Shown piece by piece: positions 8,361 to 17,214 of a stretch of 64,000 nucleotides of DNA (the first letter of the stretch is position 1; each line of letters begins with the position of its first letter). A program made the position numbers and the translations under genes. A model generated the notes under the pieces. It did not search any database. It was not told the DNA's origin and saw only the letters and a list, made by a program, of their open reading frames with translations. Origin of the DNA: Limnohabitans sp. (GTDB taxonomy: Bacteria > Pseudomonadota > Gammaproteobacteria > Burkholderiales > Burkholderiaceae_C); contig JAOATL010000004.1 of assembly GCA_030158125.1 (NCBI GenBank), positions 186,001 to 250,000 on the forward strand. Reading direction: 5' to 3'.

Positions 8361-9676
8361 GCGCCCTAACGCTGTGTTTGATCATTTTTGGCAGCATGTT
8401 GGTTTTGATGGCCGTTCGCGTGCCCATTGCGGTTGCCATGTTTGCCGCTGGCACCTTGGGCTACTTGATGCAAACAGGCTGGAGTGCCTATTCCAGTTTC
8501 CTGAACAACCTTGCATTTGCCCGTTTTGCAAGCTATGACTTGTCGGTCATCCCTCTGTTTATTTTGATGGGTCACTTTGCAACACAAGGTGGCATCAGCA
8601 AGGCTTTGTTTCAATTCGCAGCCAGCGTCATGGCGCGATTCAAAGGCGGTTTGGCCATGGCAGCCGTATTGGCCAGTGCAGCCTTCGGCTCCATATGCGG
8701 CTCTTCTGTCGCAACTGCGGCCACCATCACAGGTGTTGCTTTGCCTGAAATGAAACGACACGGTTACTCGGGCAGGCTCTCGACAGGCACGCTTGCAGCG
8801 GGCGGCACTTTGGGTATTTTGATTCCCCCTTCTGTGCCCCTTGTCATTTATGCCATCTTGACTGAGCAAAACATTGCCAAGCTCTTTGCGGCCGCAATGA
8901 TCCCAGGCATCATTGCCATGGTGGGCTACATGGTTGCCATTGCCATTTATGTCCGTTTGGTGCCCGGCCAAGCGCCAGAAGTCGATGACAACATTGAACG
9001 CTTCTCACTGGCCGCGCTGGCGGGCATTGCACCCATTGCCGCCGTTTTCATCATTGTGTTTGGCGGCATTTACGGCGGGTTTTTTACCCCCACCGAAGGC
9101 GCAGGTGTTGGTGCGGCATCCACCTTCGTTGCGGCGCTTCTCAAACGTGAAATCAATTGGACGAAATTCAAAGCTTGCTTTTATGCAACTGCTGAAAGTT
9201 CCGCCATGATCTTCATGATCTTTATCGGCGCAGATGTGATGAACTCATCTTTGGCGCTCACACAGGTGCCAAACCAATTGGCAGAAGTTGTGGCTGGTTG
9301 GGGAATGGCCCCTCTGATGGTGGTCACAGCCATTTTATTGTTCTATGTTGTCCTGGGGGCCGTCATGGATGAGTTGAGCATGATTTTGCTCACCATTCCC
9401 ATTTTCTTCCCCATGATCATGGGCCTAGACTTTGGCATGGCCAAGGAGCCTACAGCCATTTGGTTCGGCATCATGGTCCTCATGACTGTTGGTTTTGGCT
9501 TGCTGGCACCGCCTGTGGGCTTGAATGTGTATGTCGTCAACAGCATGGCCAAAGATGTACCCATATCCGAAAGCTACAAAGGTGTGATGCCATTTCTCAT
9601 CAGCGACACACTTCGCACCGTTTTGTTGTTGTTCTTCCCCGGGATTTCCCTGTGGTTGATTCAATACGTTGCCTGA
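8357..9676 (+). CDS. TRAP transporter large permease subunit (DctM type)
   Basis: A 439-residue membrane protein with the DctM signatures: GSICGSSVATAATITGVALPEM in the middle of the first half (core SVATAATITGVALPEM), then GGTLGILIPPSVPLVIYA and GGIYGGFFTPTEGAG. About twelve membrane helices. AAGGAG lies 8 bases before the ATG. It forms the substrate channel of the TRAP system with the DctQ and DctP neighbours. Confidence 0.95.
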   Translation: MSALTLCLIIFGSMLVLMAVRVPIAVAMFAAGTLGYLMQTGWSAYSSFLNNLAFARFASYDLSVIPLFILMGHFATQGGISKALFQFAASVMARFKGGLAMAAVLASAAFGSICGSSVATAATITGVALPEMKRHGYSGRLSTGTLAAGGTLGILIPPSVPLVIYAILTEQNIAKLFAAAMIPGIIAMVGYMVAIAIYVRLVPGQAPEVDDNIERFSLAALAGIAPIAAVFIIVFGGIYGGFFTPTEGAGVGAASTFVAALLKREINWTKFKACFYATAESSAMIFMIFIGADVMNSSLALTQVPNQLAEVVAGWGMAPLMVVTAILLFYVVLGAVMDELSMILLTIPIFFPMIMGLDFGMAKEPTAIWFGIMVLMTVGFGLLAPPVGLNVYVVNSMAKDVPISESYKGVMPFLISDTLRTVLLLFFPGISLWLIQYVA

Positions 9677-9740
9677 TTTGTACGCGGTTTTTAACACTTT
9701 GATCCGTTAACATTCATCCCACCTTCTCTTGGAGTTATTC

Positions 9741-10814
9741 ATGATTAAACGTCGCTCACTTTTAAAGTCTGGTGCAGCAGCTGCCATTGCTGCGCCTGCC
9801 CTCACTGGTTTTGCTCAGCAAACTGTTACCCTCAAATTTCACACCTTCATGGCGCCCCAGTCCAATGTGTGGCTGAACATGCACAAAGCATGGATGAACA
9901 AGGTGGAAAAAGAGTCTGGTGGACGCATCAAATTTGAAGCGTATCCAGCCATGCAATTGGGCGGCACACCCGTTCAGTTGTACGATCAAGCGCGAGACGG
10001 CGTGGTCGACATCATTTGGACACTCCCTGGCAACACAGCCGGTCGTTTCCCGCGCGTGGAAGTTTTTGAACTGCCGTTCATGATGACCAATGCGGAAGCT
10101 ACATCTAAAGCTTATTGGGAATATGTGCAAACCATGGCGCCCGATGAGTTCAAAGACACGCATGTGATTGCCTTGCAAGTGCACGGCCCTGGTGTCATTC
10201 ACACCACTGACAAACCCGTGAAGAGCGTTGCCGACATGAAGGGTTTGAAAATGCGTGCGCCTACGCGTCAAGTGACCAAATTGATGGGCACCTTGGGTGC
10301 GATTCCCGTGGGCATGCCACTGCCAGGCATCCCTGATGCCTTGTCCAAAGGCACCATCAATGGTGCGGTCATTCCGTGGGAAGTCGTGCCTGCTGTCAAG
10401 GTTCACGATTTGACCAAGTTCCATGCGGAGTTTGATCCCGCTGGCGGCAGTCTTTACACCACCACTTTTGTGATGGCGATGAACAAAGCCAAATACAACT
10501 CACTGCCTGCCGATTTGAAAAAAATCATCGACAACAACAGCGGTATGGAAACTTCCGCATGGTTGGGCAAGGCACAACAAGAGGGTGACATTCCGGGCCG
10601 CAAAGCAGCCAGCGACCGCAACAACACGATTTTCACGGTCAATCCCCAAGAAGCCCAAGAGTTTCGCCGTAAATCGCGCGCCATTGAAATGGAATGGGTG
10701 GAAGATATGAACAAACGCGGCTTCGACGGGCGCAAGCTTCTCGACACCGCGCGTGCCCTGATTGAAAAGCACACCAAAGCGCCTGCAGCCAAAGCAGCAG
10801 CTAAGAAAGCTTGA
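9741..10814 (+). CDS. TRAP transporter substrate-binding protein (DctP type)
   Basis: A 357-residue periplasmic binding protein. The N-terminus MIKRRSLLKSG carries a twin-arginine motif (Arg4-Arg5) followed by a hydrophobic stretch and an Ala-rich cleavage region, so Tat export is likely. The DctP fold signature KGLKMRAPTRQVTKLMGTLG is in the middle, with the conserved arginine that binds substrate carboxylates. TTGGAG precedes ATG 9741. The C-terminus is Lys/Ala-rich. Its stop overlaps the TTG start of the Nudix gene. The substrate is probably an aromatic or ring-derived acid (context only). Confidence 0.93.
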   Translation: MIKRRSLLKSGAAAAIAAPALTGFAQQTVTLKFHTFMAPQSNVWLNMHKAWMNKVEKESGGRIKFEAYPAMQLGGTPVQLYDQARDGVVDIIWTLPGNTAGRFPRVEVFELPFMMTNAEATSKAYWEYVQTMAPDEFKDTHVIALQVHGPGVIHTTDKPVKSVADMKGLKMRAPTRQVTKLMGTLGAIPVGMPLPGIPDALSKGTINGAVIPWEVVPAVKVHDLTKFHAEFDPAGGSLYTTTFVMAMNKAKYNSLPADLKKIIDNNSGMETSAWLGKAQQEGDIPGRKAASDRNNTIFTVNPQEAQEFRRKSRAIEMEWVEDMNKRGFDGRKLLDTARALIEKHTKAPAAKAAAKKA

Positions 10815-11362
10815 ACTACCAGCGCCAATTGATCAAATTCTGCCGAGCCTGTGGCTCGGCAGTTTTGTATCGGCTGCCTGATGATGGCGACACCAAACAG
10901 CGTGCAGTTTGTACTGCGTGCCATTTGGTGCATTACGAAAATCCATTGAATGTTGTCGGAACAGTGCCCTACCTCGGGCATCGCGTGCTACTTTGCAAAC
11001 GCAACATCGAGCCTCGCAAGGGCAAATGGACCTTGCCCGCAGGCTTTATGGAGCTGGGTGAAAGTACCTCCGAAGGCGCAGCGCGAGAAACCACAGAAGA
11101 GGCAGGTGCCAGCTTCAAAATGGGACAACTGCTCACCGTGATGAGCGTCCCTCGGGTGGGTCAGGTCCATCTTTACTACTTGGCAGAGTTGCAAAGTGAA
11201 GAGTTCAATCCTGGTTTTGAAACACAAGAAACAAGGATGTTTCTAGAGTCAGAAATTCCTTGGGAAGAATTGGCGTTCAGAACAGTTCAAGAAACCCTCA
11301 AGCATTATTTTGCGGATCGCCAGGCTGGCCAATTTCAAGTTCATGCCTTCAATATTGATTGA
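10811..11362 (+). CDS. Nudix hydrolase with N-terminal zinc ribbon
   Basis: A 183-residue protein. A zinc ribbon of Cys11, Cys14, Cys34 and Cys37 precedes the Nudix domain. The Nudix box runs from about residue 78 (GFMELGESTSEGAARETTEE), with the REXXEE core at residues 92-97. The layout resembles NudC-like or ADP-ribose/NADH pyrophosphatases. The start is a TTG that overlaps the dctP stop in TTGA, implying translational coupling to the TRAP operon. No later in-frame ATG would preserve the zinc ribbon. Confidence 0.88.
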   Translation: MNYQRQLIKFCRACGSAVLYRLPDDGDTKQRAVCTACHLVHYENPLNVVGTVPYLGHRVLLCKRNIEPRKGKWTLPAGFMELGESTSEGAARETTEEAGASFKMGQLLTVMSVPRVGQVHLYYLAELQSEEFNPGFETQETRMFLESEIPWEELAFRTVQETLKHYFADRQAGQFQVHAFNID

Positions 11363-11429
11363 CGTCATTTAGAACGGGGCTCTAATCGTTGTATCCTCAA
11401 GGCGTCTCGTATTTATTGAAAGAAGTTCC

Positions 11430-11666
11430 ATGAAAAAACTTATTTGTGCAGCTCTGTTGAGCACGATGGCCTTGGTCTCATTTGCGCAAACAGCAGCCCC
11501 TACCGCACCGGTTGTCCCTGCAGCACCTGCAGCTGCGCCTGCACCGGCTGCGGCACCTACGGCCGCGCCTGCTGCCAAACCAGCTGCGGAAGCACCCAAG
11601 GCCACCAAAGCAGCTAAGAAAGCGGCTAAAAAGAAAAAATCAAAAGCCAAAAAGAAGACAGCTTGA
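11430..11666 (+). CDS. small secreted Ala/Pro/Lys-rich protein
   Basis: A 78-residue protein with a clear signal peptide: MKKLICAALLSTMALVSFA, cleavage expected before Gln20. The mature part starts with an Ala/Pro low-complexity stretch (about residues 20-52) and ends in a strongly basic Lys/Ala tail. No catalytic motif is present. Small basic periplasmic proteins of this type are common in Comamonadaceae; their function is unknown. A strong terminator follows, so it is probably a single-gene unit. Confidence 0.7.
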   Translation: MKKLICAALLSTMALVSFAQTAAPTAPVVPAAPAAAPAPAAAPTAAPAAKPAAEAPKATKAAKKAAKKKKSKAKKKTA

Positions 11667-11684
11667 TTCGCCACACGCTTCTCC

Positions 11685-11713
11685 AAAAAGCCCTGTCTTG
11701 CAGGGCTTTTTTG
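11685..11713 (+). terminator. rho-independent terminator
   Basis: AAAAAGCCCTG pairs perfectly with CAGGGCTTTTT around a 5-base loop, with a T tract on the plus strand. It ends the transcript of the small secreted protein before dnaG. Confidence 0.92.
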
Positions 11714-11750
11714 TGGCCAATGACACCCCAACTTGGGTGAGAATAGACCC

Positions 11751-13787
11751 GTGGCCATTCCTCAATCATTTATTCAAGAACTGCTTTCACGCGTTGATGT
11801 CGTGGAGGTGGTTGGCCGCTACGTTCAGCTCAAAAAAGGGGGCGCCAACTTTATGGGTTTGTGCCCATTTCATGGCGAAAAATCACCCAGCTTCACCGTC
11901 AGTCCTACCAAACAATTTTTTCATTGCTTTGGCTGTGGCAAAAATGGCAATGCCATTGGCTTTTTGATGGAGCACGCGGGTATGACATTCATTGAGGCCG
12001 TCAAAGATCTGGCGCAACAGACAGGCATGACAGTGCCAGAAGACGACCTCTCTCCCCAAGATCGGGCCAGGGCCGCAGAGCAGAAACAAAAACAAAATTC
12101 ACTCACCGACATGCTGGAGAAAGCGGGCGAGTCTTATCGGCAGCATCTCAAGAGCGCACCCAAGGCCGTGGCCTACCTCAAAGGGCGCGGCCTGTCTGGC
12201 CAAATTGCCAAACGCTTTGGCTTAGGCTATGCACCTGAAGGTTGGCGCAGTTTGGCCAGCGTATTTCCCGAATACGACGACCCCCTTTTAGCTGAAAGTG
12301 GCTTGGTCATCGTGAACGAAGAAGATGACAAACGCTACGACCGCTTTCGCGACCGCGTCATGTTTCCCATTCGAAACATCAAAGGAGAGTGCATTGGTTT
12401 TGGCGGCCGCGTCATGGGCGATGGCACACCCAAATATTTGAATTCACCAGAAACGCCAGTCTTCCACAAAGGTCGTGAGTTGTACGGACTGTTTGAAGCC
12501 AGAGAAAGCATTCACAGTGCCGGCTACGTCTTGGTCACGGAAGGCTATATGGACGTTGTGGCACTGGCGCAATGGGGGTTTCCAAATGCAGTGGCCACAT
12601 TGGGCACCGCATGCACCCCAGACCATGTCCAGAAATTGTTCAGGTTTACCGATTCCGTGGTGTTCAGTTTTGATGGCGACAACGCGGGCCGCCGAGCCGC
12701 GAGAAAAGCACTTGATGGTGCGTTAAGTTACGCCACCGATGTGCGCAGCATCAAGTTTTTATTTCTTCCGCAAGAACACGACCCAGACAGCTTCATTCGC
12801 GAACAAGGCTCTGAAGCGTTCTCTCAATGTGTGGCACAAGCCACTCCCCTGTCCAAGTTTTTAATTGAGGTCGCCTCTGAATCATGTGATTTGCAATCAG
12901 CAGAAGGCCGTGCCCACTTGTCAAGCAATGCCAGCCCTTTGTGGCGCGCCCTGCCCGACGGCGCCCTCAAGCGGCAACTGCTCACAGAATTGGCTCAGCT
13001 GATTCAGCTCGACCCCGCCGAGTTGGCCGGGCTGTGGCTTCAACAAGCAGAGGCAGCGGCAGCAAGATCCCAGCCTCGCGGCGCAACGCAGAGCAACGCA
13101 GCAGGCGGGCAAGTTTCAGCACGCAGCAGCATGGCATCACAAGGCTATGCTGCAGAACCGGGCTTTGACCCAGAAGGCATGTCGTCCGCTTTTGAACCGA
13201 CGCGCGCGCCCTCTTTTCAAAAATCAGGCGCACGGACACGCCCAGACGGGAAGACTTGGCAAAAGGATGCGAATGGCAAATGGCGCTTGGTGGGTGGCAA
13301 CGATTCTGCCCCCAACCTTGGGCCCAGAACCCAGCCCGCCAGCAGGGCCGACCACGCCATCCGACTGGTTTTGACCAATATGGCTTTGTGGGACACGCTT
13401 TCGGCTGAGGACCATGCGCTGCTGTGCGAGCTGCCAGGCCAACACGGCGAATTGATGCGATGGCTTGAGAGTCAATTCCATGACCACGGCCCCTTGGCCT
13501 GGGGCACCCTTCAATCCGAGCTTCAGAACCAAGTGTTTGGCCCCCTTGCTGCCAAATTGATGAGCAGCCATTTGCCCATTGAGCCTGGCGGCACAAACGA
13601 GGGGGAACCCGGGGAAGCTCACAAAGAACTGCGCTTTTTACTCAATTTGATGCTGATGGACCAACTCAAGGAACTCGAAACAGCCGCCTTGAAGGATGCC
13701 GAAAGCACCCAAGACCCAGCAGCTTTCCAACGTTGGCGTGAACTGCATCAAAGGCGCAGAAGCCTGATTGGCGCTCAGGTTCTTTGA
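11751..13787 (+). CDS. dnaG: DNA primase
   Basis: A 678-residue primase that makes RNA primers at the replication fork with DnaB. The N-terminal CHC2 zinc-binding site is Cys38, His41, Cys59 and Cys62. The Toprim core follows at about residues 260-345, with EGYMDVVAL and FDGDNAGRRAA supplying the conserved Glu and DxD metal ligands. A low-complexity Ala/Gln linker (about 430-520) leads to the DnaB-binding C-terminal domain. GTG 11751 gives the conserved N-terminus AIPQSFIQELL; a TTG at 11733 is less likely. rpoD follows, as in the classic dnaG-rpoD arrangement, although with its own promoter. Confidence 0.96.
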   Translation: MAIPQSFIQELLSRVDVVEVVGRYVQLKKGGANFMGLCPFHGEKSPSFTVSPTKQFFHCFGCGKNGNAIGFLMEHAGMTFIEAVKDLAQQTGMTVPEDDLSPQDRARAAEQKQKQNSLTDMLEKAGESYRQHLKSAPKAVAYLKGRGLSGQIAKRFGLGYAPEGWRSLASVFPEYDDPLLAESGLVIVNEEDDKRYDRFRDRVMFPIRNIKGECIGFGGRVMGDGTPKYLNSPETPVFHKGRELYGLFEARESIHSAGYVLVTEGYMDVVALAQWGFPNAVATLGTACTPDHVQKLFRFTDSVVFSFDGDNAGRRAARKALDGALSYATDVRSIKFLFLPQEHDPDSFIREQGSEAFSQCVAQATPLSKFLIEVASESCDLQSAEGRAHLSSNASPLWRALPDGALKRQLLTELAQLIQLDPAELAGLWLQQAEAAAARSQPRGATQSNAAGGQVSARSSMASQGYAAEPGFDPEGMSSAFEPTRAPSFQKSGARTRPDGKTWQKDANGKWRLVGGNDSAPNLGPRTQPASRADHAIRLVLTNMALWDTLSAEDHALLCELPGQHGELMRWLESQFHDHGPLAWGTLQSELQNQVFGPLAAKLMSSHLPIEPGGTNEGEPGEAHKELRFLLNLMLMDQLKELETAALKDAESTQDPAAFQRWRELHQRRRSLIGAQVL

Positions 13788-13813
13788 TTTTTCAAAGCCT
13801 ATTTGGGTATAAT
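13784..13813 (+). promoter_or_regulatory. putative sigma-70 promoter of rpoD
   Basis: TTGATT (13784-13789) and a perfect TATAAT (13808-13813) are separated by 18 bases. The element overlaps the dnaG stop codon and would give rpoD a leader of about 235 nucleotides. Confidence 0.65.
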
Positions 13814-13836
13814 CCACAAATTCAGGCAAGAGCGAC

Positions 13837-14015
13837 AGCAGCACCTCCGGACCCGGCCAACGCCACAGCGCACCTCCCTCCTCGGGACGGCCAACCTACC
13901 GCAAGGACTGCATTCCAAATGTTCGCCCAGACATCTTGCCAAAAACCTTGCAAATGATCATGCCTGCACGCAGGTTGTTGTTTGCATTTCCTCTCGCGTC
14001 AGAAGTTTGTGACGC
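13837..14015 (+). promoter_or_regulatory. structured, partly repeated rpoD 5' leader
   Basis: CACCTCC occurs at 13842 and 13871, and GGCCAAC at 13855 and 13889, so two related units lie in tandem. CACCTCC matches the anti-Shine-Dalgarno sequence. Downstream hairpins are CCTG-CACG-CAGG (13963-13974), followed by GTTGTTGTTT, and GCGTCA-N8-TGACGC (13996-14015), followed by a T-rich stretch. No open reading frame of note is seen. A regulatory role is inferred. Confidence 0.4.
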
Positions 14016-14056
14016 AGCGTTTGTTTCCGAGTTCGTTTGCAGTACTGAGGTCCATC

Positions 14057-16636
14057 ATGCCCGCTCCAAAGCCGAAGAAGCCCGTTAAAGCACAAGCCAA
14101 ATCTGGCTCGCCAAAATCAGTTAAACCCATTGTCAAAGCCGCTGCCAAACCAGCCGTCAAGCCAAGTGTGAAGCCAGGCGCCAAAGCGGCACCTGTCAAA
14201 GCCACCAAGCCCGCGGTCAAAGCAGCGTCCAAAGCAAGTCCGGTCAAAGCCAAAGCAACAGCACCTGCCAAAACAGCCGTCAAAACGCCTGTCAAATCAG
14301 TCTCAAAGCCTGTTGCCAAAGCAGTCGTACCGGCCAAGAAAGTCAGCGCAGTGCCCGTTTCCAAAAAAGAAGCTCCCGCCAAAGCGGTTGCAAAAGCAAG
14401 CAGCAAAGTTGCCAAACCCGAGTCCACCAAAATCGAGGCCAAAGTAGTGGTCAAAGCAGTGGCCAAAGCGGAGGTCAAAGCAGAGGTCAAAGCGACCGAA
14501 TCCAAAACAGCCAAAACGGCTGCCAGCAAGCCCGCCAAAACAACACCACCAGAACCTGCTGCAAAAGCAGCAGGTGCCAAACGCGGACGCAAACCCAAGT
14601 CAGATGCACCAACCGTCGATGAAGACATGAGTGACATTGAAGACGACTTGGTGGGTGAGCCCGTGGCCGAGTCCACTGAAAAAGTTAAGCCACTTCGCAT
14701 GAAGATCAGCAAGGCCAAAGAGCGCGCCTTGATGAAAGAGTTTGGTTTGGACGAAACCGTGTTGTCTGAAGAGGACATGGCCAAACGCCGCCAACGCCTG
14801 AAGGCCTTGATCAAGTTGGGTAAGACACGTGGTTACCTCACGCACGGCGAAATTTCCGATCACTTGCCCGACAAGCTGGTCGATGCCGAAACACTCGAAG
14901 TTGTCATTGCAACCTTGAACGATTTGGGCGTCGCTGTTTACGAACAAACACCCGATGCTGAAACCCTGATCATCACCGACAACGCACCCACGGGCTCCAC
15001 TGAAGAGGAAGCCGAAGAAGCTGCTGAAGCCGCATTGTCCACGGTCGACAGTGAATTTGGTCGCACCACGGACCCCGTTCGCATGTACATGCGCGAGATG
15101 GGCACCGTTGAGTTGTTGACGCGTGAAGGCGAAATCGAAATTGCCAAACGCATCGAAGGCGGCTTGATGGACATGATGACAGCGATCAGTGCATCGCCTG
15201 CCACCATCTCCGAAATCTTGCGTCTGGCCGGAGAAATTCGAGAAGGCAAGATCGTCATCTCCACGGTTGTCGACGGCTTCTCCAACATCAATGAAGCCGA
15301 CGACTATGTGGCCGAAGAAGACTTCGACGAGTTTGACGAGTCAGACGACGACGATGGAAAAGGTGGCTCCAAAGCCCTCACCAAAAAATTGGAAGAGCTG
15401 AAGAATCAAGCGCTGGAGCGTTTTGACCGCATCACTGAATTGTTCGAGAAAGTGAACAAACTTGCGGCCAAAGAAGGCTGGGGCACCCCTGCCTATCAAA
15501 AGGCTCAAAAAGAGTTGTCAGACGAGTTGATGACCATTCGCTTCACAGCCAAGACCATTGAAAAGTTGTGCGATATGGTGCGCGGCCACGTTGACGATGT
15601 GCGCAAAAAAGAACGTGAACTGCGCCGCATCATTGTTGACAAATGTGGCTACCCACAGGAAATGTTCATTGCCGACTTCAGTGGTCGCGACAAAAACAAC
15701 CAACGCATTGCGTCTCATTTGCTTGATTTGAAATGGATTGAAAAACAAGCGGCTGCGGGCAAACCTTGGAGTGCAGTCATGGGCCGCAACATTCCACCTG
15801 TGCAGGATTTGCAGCAAAAGTTAACAGACTTGCAAACCCGCGTCGTGGTGCCGTTGGACGAACTCAAAGACATCAACAAACGCATGAACGCCGGTGAGCG
15901 TGCCTCTCGTCATGCCAAGAAAGAAATGATCGAAGCCAACTTGCGCTTGGTCATTTCAATTGCCAAAAAATACACCAACCGCGGCTTGCAGTTCCTTGAC
16001 CTGATTCAAGAAGGCAACATTGGCTTGATGAAGGCCGTTGACAAGTTCGAATACCGTCGTGGTTACAAGTTCTCCACTTACGCCACATGGTGGATTCGTC
16101 AGGCCATCACCCGCTCAATTGCTGATCAGGCCCGCACCATCCGCATCCCGGTTCACATGATCGAGACGATCAACAAAATGAACCGCATTTCGCGTCAACA
16201 CTTGCAGGAGTTTGGCTTTGAGCCCGATGCCAGCATCTTGGCCGAGAAGATGGAAATTCCGGAAGACAAGATTCGCAAGATCATGAAGATTGCCAAAGAG
16301 CCTATCTCCATGGAAACGCCCATCGGTGACGACGACGATAGCCACTTGGGCGACTTCATCGAAGACAGCGCCAACACAGCGCCCATTGATGCAGCCATGC
16401 AAGCCGGCTTGCGCGATGTGGTCAAAGACATCTTGGACAGTCTCACGCCTCGCGAAGCCAAAGTGCTGCGCATGCGTTTCGGCATCGAAATGTCCACTGA
16501 CCATACTTTGGAAGAAGTGGGTAAACAGTTTGACGTGACGCGCGAGCGCATTCGTCAAATTGAAGCCAAGGCACTTCGCAAGTTGAAGCACCCTAGCCGC
16601 AGTGACAAACTGCGCAGCTTCATCGATACGATGTAA
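14057..16636 (+). CDS. rpoD: RNA polymerase primary sigma factor RpoD with long basic N-terminal extension
   Basis: An 859-residue sigma-70. Residues 1 to about 180 are Lys/Ala/Pro-rich repeats like KPAVKAA, resembling histone H1-like tails. Region 1.1 follows at about 225-300 ([20 protein letters not shown]). Region 1.2 contains [11 protein letters not shown]. The non-conserved region has an acidic loop ([10 protein letters not shown]). Region 2 is at about 628-698, with the -10 recognition helix [14 protein letters not shown]. Region 4 (about 817-846) has [20 protein letters not shown]. coli RpoD has 613 residues, so most of the excess is the N-terminal tail. ATG 14057 lies behind TGAGG; an opening at 13982 would read through leader sequence. 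Confidence 0.97.
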   Translation: MPAPKPKKPVKAQAKSGSPKSVKPIVKAAAKPAVKPSVKPGAKAAPVKATKPAVKAASKASPVKAKATAPAKTAVKTPVKSVSKPVAKAVVPAKKVSAVPVSKKEAPAKAVAKASSKVAKPESTKIEAKVVVKAVAKAEVKAEVKATESKTAKTAASKPAKTTPPEPAAKAAGAKRGRKPKSDAPTVDEDMSDIEDDLVGEPVAESTEKVKPLRMKISKAKERALMKEFGLDETVLSEEDMAKRRQRLKALIKLGKTRGYLTHGEISDHLPDKLVDAETLEVVIATLNDLGVAVYEQTPDAETLIITDNAPTGSTEEEAEEAAEAALSTVDSEFGRTTDPVRMYMREMGTVELLTREGEIEIAKRIEGGLMDMMTAISASPATISEILRLAGEIREGKIVISTVVDGFSNINEADDYVAEEDFDEFDESDDDDGKGGSKALTKKLEELKNQALERFDRITELFEKVNKLAAKEGWGTPAYQKAQKELSDELMTIRFTAKTIEKLCDMVRGHVDDVRKKERELRRIIVDKCGYPQEMFIADFSGRDKNNQRIASHLLDLKWIEKQAAAGKPWSAVMGRNIPPVQDLQQKLTDLQTRVVVPLDELKDINKRMNAGERASRHAKKEMIEANLRLVISIAKKYTNRGLQFLDLIQEGNIGLMKAVDKFEYRRGYKFSTYATWWIRQAITRSIADQARTIRIPVHMIETINKMNRISRQHLQEFGFEPDASILAEKMEIPEDKIRKIMKIAKEPISMETPIGDDDDSHLGDFIEDSANTAPIDAAMQAGLRDVVKDILDSLTPREAKVLRMRFGIEMSTDHTLEEVGKQFDVTRERIRQIEAKALRKLKHPSRSDKLRSFIDTM

Positions 16637-16657
16637 GCTCGGGTCGACGCAACTCAC

Positions 16658-16679
16658 TCACATTGCAAAGGCAATGTGA
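16658..16679 (+). other. perfect hairpin after rpoD
   Basis: TCACATTGC-AAAG-GCAATGTGA has a 9-bp stem with a tetraloop, 22 bases after the rpoD stop and directly before the terminator. It may protect the 3' end of the mRNA. Confidence 0.6.
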
Positions 16680-16719
16680 AAAAGCCCCTCCGACTCATGC
16701 CAGAGGGGCTTTTTTTTTT
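16680..16719 (+). terminator. bidirectional rho-independent terminator
   Basis: AAAGCCCCTC pairs with GAGGGGCTTT around a 12-base loop, with a T tract on the plus strand and an A tract at the other side. It can end rpoD and the convergent hypothetical gene. Confidence 0.92.
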
Positions 16720-16733
16720 GAGAAGAATCGAAC

Positions 16734-17189
16734 TTATTCGCTGGCCATCACAATGGCCGCACTCATGGCCAATACGCCACCTGGAACAGCCCAATTGGAC
16801 TTCTCCTGAGGTTGTTCCAGCGTCACCGGGTCCAAATTGACAGCAAGCTTGGGTCTGCGTGCATCGATCACACGCGCTGCACCCACCTCGCCTCTAATTT
16901 GTTTGGTCAATTCAGTCAATGAACCATGGGCAACTCGTACAAGGATCGAGTTGCCGTTGCCTTCCAACTTATGCGCCAACTCTGACGTCGCTTCCTCAGT
17001 CCATTCTTGTCGCCATTTTTTTTGCGCAGTATGGGTGAGCCAACGGCCTGTGTGTCGATTCAGCCGAGGTGGACATCCAATCAAAACCCAGTTGGCTGCT
17101 TGCGGCGTCTGTCCATTCGCTGGCAGCATGGGAATAACTTGTTGGAGTGCATATTGCTTGTCATCTATGTAAACAATGAATGTTTCCAT
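16734..17189 (-). CDS. hypothetical protein
   Basis: A 151-residue protein beginning METFIVYID. The start at 17189 is fixed by AGGAG a few bases upstream; a longer opening to 17321 lacks such a site and runs into terC. No known domain is recognised. The first 60 residues look like a mixed alpha/beta segment. Residues 60-110 include RHTGRWLTHTAQKKWRQEW and are charged. The last 20 residues are mildly hydrophobic and Ala-rich, possibly a weak membrane anchor. The gene follows terC by 25 bases on the same strand and may share its transcript. Confidence 0.65.
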   Translation of the reverse strand: METFIVYIDDKQYALQQVIPMLPANGQTPQAANWVLIGCPPRLNRHTGRWLTHTAQKKWRQEWTEEATSELAHKLEGNGNSILVRVAHGSLTELTKQIRGEVGAARVIDARRPKLAVNLDPVTLEQPQEKSNWAVPGGVLAMSAAIVMASE

Positions 17190-17214
17190 TATTTTTCTCC
17201 TGGTTAAAAAATGA

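Noticed and set aside
13999-14814. 271-residue Leu/Ala/Thr-rich minus-strand frame
   Set aside because: Mirror image of the Lys/Ala repeats of rpoD; no start context or family resemblance.
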